From Embiotoca jacksoni (taxonomy: Eukaryota; Chordata; Actinopteri; Embiotocidae): a DNA stretch of 64,000 nucleotides. Under the pieces are notes generated by a model that worked only from the letters and a program-made list of their open reading frames with translations, had not been told where the DNA came from and ran no database searches. Made by a program: the position numbers and the translations under genes. The stretch spans positions 3,616,926 to 3,680,925 of the forward strand of contig JAKOON010000007.1 of assembly GCA_022577435.1 (NCBI GenBank), given 5' to 3'. Positions 43,101 to 53,300 of this stretch are shown piece after piece. Position 1 is the first letter of the stretch. Each line of letters starts with the position of its first letter.

Positions 43101-45297
43101 TGTGCAGTAATGCAGAGTCGAGATCCCAGTACCAACGTGGTGCTGCTGGAGGACGCTGCTGCTGTATTAGGAGTCATCATGGCGTCTGGCTGCATGGGGC
43201 TCACCTCACTCACAGGTGAACAAAGACACGGATCATGCCGAGTCGGGCTATTGATTCACCTCCTCTGATTTGATTATTCTTTTGTCGAAATGCTGAATGA
43301 GCCACAGGATAATGTCCCCGCCCCCGTTGGGTTTGCACTTTGGTCCGTGGTTTAGTGTCGGCACCTCATCGAAGTTCTGCCGATTGTCCCCCAGGTAACC
43401 CGCACTATGACAGTCTGGGCTCCATCTGCGTCGGCACGTTGCTGGGCACCGTCTCGGCCTTCCTCATCTACACCAACACAGAGGCCCTGCTGGGACGCTC
43501 CATACAGCCCGATCGTGTGCAGAGGCTCACAGAGTTTCTGGAGAACGACCCCGCTGTAAGGTCAGCGAACGAACAAACAAACACACACACACACACACAC
43601 GCACACACACACGCACACACACAGCTCCACGACAGCTAAACATGATCCAGGTCTTGTTGATCTAAAAATAGAATAGTAATGAATCCACTCCTTTCCAAGT
43701 GAGCCAGTCTGAGTGGTCTGACGAGGACGTTACGGGTCCTCTGATGTTAATGAACACCATGCAGGCTTGAAAGCAACCACCTGGTGTTTACTGGTCTTGA
43801 CATGCAACTGTCTTTACGGCCACAGAGCAGTGCAGAGTCATCCAGACTAATGCCTCAGTCCCCGTGAACATGCGACCGCGAGAGACAAATCGTCCCGCAG
43901 CCGGTTTTAATTGCACATTTAATTCCAACAGTGACGCGTAAATAAACGCCGGATCCTCCGCCGTATCCAGTGGTGACGTTTACCTCTCCGACTTCTCTGC
44001 ACTCCCGTACCGGAGACTTCCTGAAACGCTTTGTGTTGTTGTGAGCAGGGCAATCCATGACGTGAAGGCCACCGATATGGGACTGAGTAAAGTGCGCTTC
44101 AAGGCGGAAGTTGACTTTGACGGTCGAGTGGTGACGCGCTCGTACCTGGAAAAACAAGACATTGACCAAATCCTCAATGTGAGTGTTGTCGTTTACTCCC
44201 TTTGCTATAAATATTCGTATATATTTAGTCAAAAAAAAACATCCTTCTTCATTTATTTTTATTCGCTATTCATATTTGATTGAATTTTGAACCAGTTCTC
44301 TCCTTTTTGCTGTGATGTGTGGATGGTAAACGTCCAATACACATAAAACAATAAACATTTCAAATACGTTAAGAATGTGACACTTGTGACTGTTTTTTTT
44401 TTCTGGTGTATGCTGCTATTACAATTTTAAGTTGTGATATGGTGAAGTGAACGCCATAATTTACATATGAATTATTAATATTTACTGTACACTATGACTT
44501 TAGCCTTTTATGTACTTGTACGCTGCTATACATACTAAAGGGAAGTTTTTTTTTTAATACAGAATCTCTCACTGTATTTTAATAACTATAAATGGTTCTG
44601 ATGGCGTTTTACTGTATATATGATAGATTATATACTCTTGTATAGTTGCGTGTCTTCTTTCTGCATTTACAATGTCGGTGTTAAATGTATTTTATTCATT
44701 TCAGAGTCCACATTCACAATAAGTTCTACCATTTATAGTTGTATTTGTAATATATATATATATATATATTAGTAATCATACTAAGTGTGTAAAAATGTCA
44801 CGCTGTTGTTGCTCTTGTAGTGAGCAGAGGTTTAGGATTTTAACCCCGTTAGTCAGAGCTAACATCATCTTCTTCTTTAGGAGGCCAAATGCCTACTAGG
44901 CCGAAGGAGTCCCCTCTCTCATTCTAGCAGCAATGTCCCGTTTCCCTGGGCTTTTTTGTTGACAATCTGTACTGACAAAAGCTAAGCGATGGTTTTTGTT
45001 TGTTTGTCTGTGCAGGAAATTCAGCAGGTGAAGACCCCCGAGGAGCTGGAGAACTTCATGCTGAAACACGGGGAGAACATCATTGACACCCTGGGGGCCG
45101 AGGTGGACCGCTTAGAAAAAGAACTCAAGGTACAGAAACGGGCAGCTGTTCACCGATGCCACAGTGCGCCAAGAAAAACACAACTTGTCCATACGGAATT
45201 TATAAGCGCTGCAAGGCAGATTTGTGTGTAACTCTGCTTTGTTTCTCCATAGCAACGCAACCCGGAGGTCCGTCATGTCGACTTGGAGATATTATAA
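37166..45297 (+). CDS. slc30a9: Zinc transporter 9 (ZnT9 / HUEL)
   Basis: Cation-diffusion-facilitator protein; ZnT9 exports zinc from mitochondria and has also been called a nuclear-receptor coactivator. Seventeen coding exons: 37166-37274, 37381-37578, 38325-38372, 38541-38640, 38881-38973, 39093-39175, 39751-39809, 40352-40419, 41210-41368, 41713-41848, 42355-42394, 42487-42558, 43108-43215, 43395-43560, 44049-44178, 45016-45129, 45253-45297; all phases agree and give 575 residues (human 568). The N-terminus is basic and Ser-rich, as for mitochondrial import. A charged helical segment (EYGAKYTQNNFITAVRAMNE) precedes the transporter. The TM2 metal site is H279/D283 (IHSLAD). TM5 has E403-D404 (LLEDAAAV), without the usual His of other ZnTs, as in human ZnT9. 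The C-terminal domain ends RLEKELKQRNPEVRHVDLEIL-like, matching the family. Confidence 0.97.
42850..43034. repeat. Polypurine GGGGA/GGAGA minisatellite
   Basis: About 185 bases of almost pure purine on the plus strand, with repeated ggacaggggagg, ggaggggagg and ggagaggagg motifs, in slc30a9 intron 12. Mirror-like purine tracts of this type can form triplex DNA, and the G-runs could form quadruplexes. Proline/serine-rich frames on the minus strand are repeat translations. Confidence 0.9.
43579..43623. repeat. (AC)n microsatellite
   Basis: AC run with two GC interruptions, 18 bases after the donor of the slc30a9 exon ending at 43,560. Confidence 0.95.
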
Positions 45298-46822
45298 AAC
45301 CGACTGGACTCTGTCGAGGAAACATCCTGCCGTACCGAGATAAACAGTAGAAGAACAAAAAGTGAAAGGGGGGGAGGGGAGGGGGGGGGGGGAGAGCCCG
45401 CCTCCACAATCTGCCTCCCATTCTGACCACCACAACACAATCCCACACACCTGTCATCAAGTCTTACCGTAGAATAGTAGAAGGATGAAACGCAGACGGC
45501 GTTCAAGCTGCAGATTGTGCTTGATCTCCATTTAGCGATGCTGTGAGTTCAGCCTGCCAGAGATCCACTTTCACATTCGAGTGCGTGAGTGTTTCTGGCT
45601 AAGAGACTGAGGACTGTTATTAGTCTGCTTGAATTTCAACAGAAATTCAAACCCAACTGCAACAGTTCGGTGTCCCGCCCGTTCGCTTGAACTCACATTC
45701 CTCCACAAACGCGTCGGGATTCGGCTGCAAACACTTCTGCTCCAGAACCGAGAACAGGACCAGTATCATTTACTTGACTTGTACTTTAACGATATCTTTG
45801 AACCACAGTGATAGTGTTTCCTTCATTAGTGCGAAGGAAACCGCAGTCAAACAAGACTTATTTCATGGCTAGACTATTATTAGAATTTTTTTTTTCTTTT
45901 TTTTTTTTTCTTCTTTTAACGTAATAAGTGAGGAACTGAAGACGCTGCAGGTGCTCAAGAGTTTGTGATGAATAGGTTTTTATTGCTATTACAGAAAAAT
46001 ATGCAAATTAGATGGTGTTAAGACTTTGTATTTGATCTGTATGGTAGGATTGAATATAGTAGCTCTTAATGAGCAGCAGCTTATGCAGGAAACATTAGAA
46101 AACAGTGTCGCAACATTGATTTATCATGTTCGCGTGATATTGCGAAGATGGTCAAATCTATCAAAAAAAAATACATTTGTTTTAACACTTATTGGACATA
46201 ATTATCTTTACACGAGGTGAAGATTAAACATCCTTCCAAGCATAGAAATGTCATACGTCACGGTATCTCTTTCACTTGCCTTCTCCAGCCACAAACGATG
46301 ACGTTCTCCAAATTCGAGGTTTGGAAACGTTGTGAGATTTTCAGCTGATCAGTGGATGATTGATTGTATTGTTCCAAAGATGATATACCGGATGGATGGA
46401 AATGTCTTTGCCCCTTTTCCACTGAGTGTAAATCAGTTGTCTGTAACGACAAAAATGTACCAAACTAGTCCCATCAAGTATTCCACCAACAACTTCAAAA
46501 ACATGGCTCTCATCATTCAGGCTGTCACCCTGTACAGTGCGTGTCCTTCAATATCTCCTACTCTGTTACCGCTGAATAATCTGCTTAAAACATACAGTGA
46601 CTGTACTTTAAAATTTTTTTGGTGGTATTTTTTTTTTTGGGGGGGGGGGGGGGCTTTTGGTTCTGCATTCGCCGTCGGCACAGTCGCAGCTGCAGCATGG
46701 GACACACCTGCGAACGTCTTATTCTGCTTCAGGAGGTGGGCCGGAGCCGTTTCATCTGTGACGGGAGGGTGCATATATATTTTTGAAGGTGTTAATAGTG
46801 AAATATTCTTCCCTTTTGGTTA

Positions 46823-46828
46823 AATAAA
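46823..46828 (+). terminator. Candidate slc30a9 poly(A) signal AATAAA
   Basis: AATAAA in 'ggttaaataaaaag', about 1.5 kb after the stop, with a second AATAAA about 35 bases further (near 46,860). Earlier hexamers exist in the long 3' region, so the true 3' end is uncertain. Confidence 0.4.
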
Positions 46829-48059
46829 AAGAAATGTTGCTACTGCTGAAGGACTTGGAATAAATTTGAAATTATTTATTAAATTATTTTGCCTTCTGTT
46901 CTTCTGTCATGGACTTGGATGTTTTTTTTTTTTTTTTTACATTTTGCAACAGCACATCTCGTATATACTGTGTGATTAGATCAATATTTAAAGCGTCATT
47001 TCCTGGCTTCATCAACTTCTGAAGATGTTGGGTTTCTTGCAGAAGCTCCAGGTTTTCTCTCTGGACTGTTGGGACAAGAAGAAGAAGCTGTGAGTAAGCC
47101 TTCTAGGTTTTTTGGGGGGGGAAATGCCCCACTGAAGACCTTTTACGCATGTGAACGCGTCTAGGACAGAAAAAGAGGTAAGTATTCAAGCTCTTTTTTT
47201 CTTTTTAATTTAAATTGGAGGCCAGTTTCCTGTTTAAAGCGCTGATGGTTGACTGGAATGTAAACCCGAGTCCATTAGATGGTGCAGTTGTTGGGGATGA
47301 GAGAGAGAGGGGGGGGGGGGCACTCGCCCTGTACGCTGACGTCAATAAAAACAGTCATTTCCAACCCCGTCTGCGCATTGACCGACCATTCAAAACATTA
47401 CGCACAGCATCGCGGCCGGACCACGCTAGACTACTCGACTGAAATAATTTTTTTTCGCCGAGCCCGGAGAGCGGAGACAAATGCGGGACAGCCTCCATTG
47501 CAGGTTTTTCCACCGTTTAATGTTGTCTTTTGGGTGTTGCGCGCATATCGGTGTCATGTCTCGTCATGCCATTCCCGAGTCAGTTGTGCCAGTGCCACTA
47601 CCCATCCCGTTTCGCTTCATGTCGCCCCTTTTTTCCTCGGAGGAAGAAAATCATCGTTTGTGAACGTTGATTAAAAGAGAAAACGATCAGCTCCTTCGGC
47701 TGATTTATTAGAAAAAGAAACATGCGTCGAGACCCGTCTGTCACGTCTGGAGATCACCACACGTCCTCAGTCCTGCTTTCTGCACGTCACATCGGCTCTT
47801 TATGTGTCATTAATTGGTAGATTTTGCAAGCGGTTTTTAAAATTCTTGCTGGTTTTGTATTTTCTTCGGTGTATCCAGTTTTTTTTTTTTTTTTTTTTTT
47901 TTTAACTCTGTCTCCAGCAGCCCACAGATGGGGGCGCAGTAAACCTGCACAGTTGGGGTCTCAGCTTTTCATGAAGCCTCCCCTCCATCACCACGAGCCT
48001 GTGGTTACAAAACCCCCAAACCCCATCGCTCCTCAGTGCGGACTTGGTTTAAAGAAAGG

Positions 48060-48095
<36 letters not shown>

Positions 48096-48183
48096 TGCAG
48101 CAGTGTAATCACTTCTCATCTCACATGCAGGAAACCGAACCTCATCAGTGTGGGTTTTTTTTTTTTTTTTTTGCTTTTACGAA

Positions 48184-48186
<3 letters not shown>

Positions 48187-48224
<38 letters not shown>
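48187..48224. repeat. (TG)n microsatellite
   Basis: About 19 TG units in the gap after slc30a9, followed by TTGTG variants. An ATC trinucleotide run lies close by at 48,371-48,398. Confidence 0.95.
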
Positions 48225-48226
<2 letters not shown>

Positions 48227-49435
48227 GTGTTGTGTTTGCTTGTTTGTTTGTTTTTTCTTCTCCTGAAATGATCGATTTGGTTGCTGTTTCAATCACAGGT
48301 GCAGGAGCATCTCGAACAATCCAGGTACATTGCTGATGGCAGGAAAAAAAAGAAATCTCCATGGCGGAAGATCATCATCTTCATCATCATCATCATCGTC
48401 TCTGCTCTACGCTTTTAGCCTCTTTACAGTGCTGCCTTGTCTAATCATGTTCAAGCAGCATTGTACAGGGCTATGACAGCATAGAGAGCTGCGCTGCGTT
48501 TCCCTGACCCCGTGGATGGCAGCCAACAAACGACATCATCCGCAAAAAAAAAACCCACCAAACGTCGAGGATCGCTTGGTTTGTTGGTCACAAAGTGATG
48601 TGTCTAATTGTCATGCTGATAATAGTCAAGAACTGAAATGCATTGATTTCTTGGGGCTCAGAGGAAAACTGGAACACATGAAGTTCTCGTTGGGTTGAAT
48701 TATTCAACGTAAACCTCGACCCCTTTGCAGTCAATACATTATTGAACCAATTAGTTACATTTCATTGTGCAGCTTCTGGATGAACCTCAGTCTCATCGCA
48801 GGGGAGTCACAGAGCTCGGCATCCAATTTTCTGATAGATAGATATAATCACAGAAGAAACCCTGAAGGTCATTTAACAACATTTTACTGCTGTTCAAAAG
48901 GTAATTCTTGAAGAAGTTGACACTCGGTGTAACCTGATTGAACATAAACTGATCTTTACCCTGTATGCCCTAATCCATACAAATTTGGTAGCCTGCAGGT
49001 ACAACATACAGGCAAAACCATAATTCAAATGTTTCTTTCCAGTATTTTACAGTCATGTTTCACTTGTTTTGGAAGAAGACATCTCATCTCTGGCTACCTG
49101 GTAAGAAAATGCACTTTTATCATACTAAAAAAAACAATTTTTTTTTTTTCATACAGAAATATCCAGAAACACATTCAGATCTAATAATGTGAAACAACCT
49201 TCCAGGCTTTTCAAAGATTGCTGGGTATTTATTTTTCCAGTGATTACATGCTTAGCTCTGTGACTTGAATGCAATGACATGAGAGGCCGATACGGGTCTA
49301 TAGCTAGATAGGCCATTGTGTAGATAATATTGTTTGTATATATGCTGGTAGACCATAAATATTTAAAGTACTGTTGAGAAATGTCTTTGATATCTTTTCA
49401 ATTTAAATGCGAGTCTTTTGTACGATACAAAAATA

Positions 49436-49835
49436 CAGTACTGTGCAAATGTTTAGGCCCTGAAGGTAAAGGCTCGTGCTTAAAAAAAAAAAATAATGTC
49501 ATGGATAGATGTCGTTGATCAATCATAAAGAGGGCAGTAAACTGAAATAAATAAATCAAATCAATATTTTGATGTGACCACACTTTGCTTTTTAAACTGC
49601 ACCTGTTCAAGTGCACATAATCAAAGTTGAACTTCTCGCTATCCTGACGCCATGACGTCGAGATCAGACCATCTGCTGCACGACTCCTTCTTTCCTCTGT
49701 GACTGGCTCATGACGCCTCTGGCTGTTTGGGGTTGCAGAATAAATTTGTGGCTGATCACATGTTTCAATGATGGTGTAGTTTTGATGGATGGAAATCTTG
49801 ACATGTAAAAGTGCCTGAAAGGTTTGCACGGTGCC
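49436..49835. mobile_element. MITE-like element with inverted termini
   Basis: The left end reads GTACTGTGCAAATGTTTAGGC. The right end (49,811-49,834), reverse-complemented, reads CACCGTGCAAACCTTTCAGGC, a diverged inverted repeat around an ACTGTGCAAA-type core that I know from fish DNA transposons. The interior (about 350 bp) includes 'tttgatgtgaccacactttg', also familiar from such repeats. I cannot define a target-site duplication, so family and exact ends are open. Confidence 0.55.
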
Positions 49836-50228
49836 GTCTGTGAACTCGTCGTGTTGGGTTTCAAAGATGTTTGGTGCTCCACTAAGAATAAAGTCTCCAG
49901 TTTCGTGCCTTCCCTTGACTTTCACTCCGTGTTCTGAGTGTCTGCTATCGTTACCTCTGTCTGATATGGGATTAGTAATGGAAGCATTGGTAATGAAGAA
50001 GCCTCATACACTAATTATCTAACAGGCTTGGGTTTACTAAAGGGAGAAACTAGTTCCCCGCTCCTCAGTGGAAATGACCTGTTCGCTGACCCAGACCAAA
50101 ATTGTTCATTGAGAATTTTGCGATACTCTAAAATGAGAGCGACGATGTAATTTGCGTTTTGCCAACATGTTCATATCATAAGTTACACTTGTGATCCAAC
50201 ATCTCGACACCAAATTCACAGATTTCTT

Positions 50229-50234
50229 TTTATT
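50229..50234 (-). terminator. Candidate grxcr1 poly(A) signal (minus-strand AATAAA)
   Basis: TTTATT on the plus strand, i.e. AATAAA in the grxcr1 sense, about 140 bases past its stop codon. Confidence 0.5.
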
Positions 50235-50372
50235 ACAAATGCCTTTTTCTGTATTAACGATGGCCATGGAGGAAGAGTCCTGCTGCCACTGCACCTGTTG
50301 CAGTCCAGTTTGGGTTACTGTGGAAGGTCCTGAAGAAGGAAGTAGGGATGTTGTTTCAGGCACTGAACATGC

Positions 50373-53300
50373 TCACTGGCTGCATCTCGCGCAGGGCTGC
50401 AGGCCGTTCTCATTGCAGGAAGTGCACTTGAGGGCTTTGAAGGAATCCGTGAAGCAGTTGCGAAACACGGACATCTTGCTGCCATGGCACATTGGACACG
50501 GGATGAAGGCAAAGCCCCCGCAGGTCTGGCACGTCTGGGGATGCTGTACCCTCTGCAAAAAAATGGATAAGTAGAAAAATTAGATATGATATCTAACTTG
50601 AAATACTTTTTAGAGACCTAAGCTTTCCCGTAAACTAAAACTAAAACTGGAAAGGAGCAGTCTGACATTTTAGGGAGTACTTTTACTACTGTATCCTAGA
50701 ATTCTAGAAAAATAATAGTTTCAATTCAGTTCCATTTTTCTGTCAGTAATTTCTGACAGCAAAAATAACTTCTACGTGTTAAAAAGAACTAGAGGCAAAA
50801 TAGCTCCGAAGCTCATCTCTTGTCAGTTACATCTGAATGAAATCCAGTATCGGCATTAATACAATTAATTCACTTCTGTTATGTGATATCACAAGACTAA
50901 TTTAGCCAAATTATTACATTTTATTCAGCTGACGCTTTTATCCAAAGCGACCTACAGTAAGTACATTTCAACCATGAGGGTACAAATTCAGAACAACAAC
51001 GATCAAGAAAGTACAATTTTCTTCAAGATAGCCAAACTTCAAAGTGCTATCAGTAAGTGCCATTTTAAGTGCTACTATTCAAGGTAAAGTCTTGAATAAT
51101 GAGTTAATTATTTAGTTAATTAAATTATGAGTACAAACAAGTCAAAGATGGCCTATGACATGGCATTCATTGTGGTGTTATTGGTGGATTTTGTTCCTTT
51201 GGAAGGACAGATTGGCCTTTTCTCCCTGTTTCCAGTACGAAAGGCGATCAGAGAGTTCAGAGTGCAACTTGCCTGAAGCGGGAAGAAGCTCTAATCGTCA
51301 TCAGTAAGTATTCCACGTTACGTCACATGTTTTTGTCAGCAGCGGCTGATGTGCATTCGCGATTTCAACATGGAGCTGAAACCTGAGCAGAACACGTCAA
51401 ATTTTGTGTTTAGTAGGAAGACGTCGCCAGGCTCCCTGCCAAGTCCGGCGAGAAGTGCTGATTGTGTTGTCGTGGAGGTGAATGTTTCACGTCTTTAGCG
51501 GGTGCGTTGTCGCGTTGGAGTCCCGTCGCGCCACAGTTCAGGTCGTTTGCTCTGAATGTTTTTCCTCAAGACGCCTCAGAACGTCACAATATAACTGGAT
51601 GTTGGGGGGGATGAATTCATGGCGCCCAACCCCACGAACGGCAAAGAAAACCCACCTGGTCATGCTCCTGACCGGATGAGCCTTTCTAGGTTTTGGAAAG
51701 TGACATTCTTCCCCTTTTGAAACGAGTCCACTCAAAACAACTCGCCTGGCTTGTTGCTTCATGGCTGCAGGCGTTCTGGAAGCATTTCCAGGGCCTCCGT
51801 TGATGATTTACCGAGTTTGACACAAAATTGGACGTGTGCTCTCTGCTCAAGTTTCAGCTCCACGGTGAAATCACATACCAGTGGTCACAGAAACGGTGTG
51901 TGACTCGGTTGCTGGTTTTGATCAATTCTTGGAATACTTACTTAGGAGGGTAATAGCTTCCTCCTACTCGGCGTACGTTGAGCTGAGCTAATTTTCTCTT
52001 GACTATAGTCCTCTAACTAAGAGACATGCGAGATGGCGACCTTCTCATTTTACCCTAAGCAAGAGAGATAATAAGTGCATTTCCCAAAATGTCAATTTGT
52101 TATTTTGAATGCAACTTTCTTTCCAAATTTTTTTACGTGCATAACTCTGCAGATATAAATACACAATCGAGGCATTTTGGATGCCCCGTTCTGGACTGAT
52201 TAGTGTATGCATGACCTTTCAGGAGCTGCGTACTTTTTTTAATGGCCCGCAGTGACCGGATTGCATGACTTAAATGTCATCATACTGCTTTGTATTCACT
52301 TATGAAGAGGTTTTGGGGGGTCTGAACTCCCAAATTACAACCAAAGCCTGAGAAAAGGCCAGTGCCTGCGTGACCGAGGTTACCGCAGCTCAGTGCAAAA
52401 CAGAAATACTTTACATAATCTCAGTTTGTACCGTGGATACTCTGCTACTCTGCGGTGTGTTCAAACAAAATGTATTAGGAGCCGAATCAATAACAAGCCC
52501 TCCATTATTGATGGTCTCCCATTGATGTGCATGCATTTTTTACATTGTAGTTTGCTCATGTTTTATTGATGACATGACTAGTGAGTTGACTGTTCCTGTT
52601 TGCACTTTGTTCATCTCAGAGGCTTTGGACAAATGTAAACTGTTAATTTATTATGAATATGATCACCTCACACGTTCATATTTACCGGTAAATATAAGAG
52701 GAAACGTCTGAATAATTGAATGTCAATGTGGGTCAGATTAAGTGGTCGATTTAATCAGATTCAAGGCAAATCGTCTCTGAACAACATCAATTATTCATAA
52801 TGCGATTTCTAAGGCAACAACTGTGAAAAACCAACCTCAATTTTAGTCAGAAGATCTTGCAGCTCTCCTGATTCATTCATGCCAAGTATTTTCTCAGCAC
52901 CCTGCAAAGACAGGTTCAATGTCAAATCGCAGTCTTTAATGTCACTCAGTGTGGATGCACGAGATTTTGACGTTATATCATTAGAGAGGAGTTTGAAGAC
53001 TGACCCCGAGGTAGTGTCCGTCGATGAACACCACCGGTAATGAAGGAGGTTCTCCCACGCGTTTGCACCGCTCCTCCAACTCCTTCCCGTACTCGCTGTC
53101 CAGGGCGATGTTCTTCTCCACAAACTTCACCCTGTGGTTCTGGAAGATCTTTCTGACCAGCTCGCAGCGCTCAAACGTCGTCCTCACCACACGGAAACTC
53201 GTGGTGTAGATCACTATCCGCCCAAACTCAAGTGATAACTCCATCTTTGAGGGAGAAGAAATACTTAATGCCATTACATGCTACTTTTTAAAACAATTTT

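Larger units (their letters stand above)
46830..50228. other. Convergent gap between slc30a9 and grxcr1
   Basis: No gene seen. The stretch holds long T runs (47,880-47,903 and 48,063-48,094), a TG run, an ATC run and a MITE-like element at 49.4-49.8 kb. Frames of 131 codons (47,279-47,674, +) and 175 codons (49,398-49,925, -) have no recognisable domain, and the second overlaps the MITE-like element. Confidence 0.5.

Noticed and set aside
42784..43213. Ser/Pro-rich minus-strand frames
   Set aside because: They are produced by the polypurine minisatellite inside slc30a9 intron 12.
43556..43560. Donor gtaagg at 43,556 for the slc30a9 exon
   Set aside because: Using it would leave the next junction out of phase and lose the conserved ...PAVRAIHDV reading. 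The donor at 43,561 restores both.
47279..47674. 131-codon frame after slc30a9
   Set aside because: No recognisable domain, starts in a GA/G-rich repeat, and lacks splice or start-context support.
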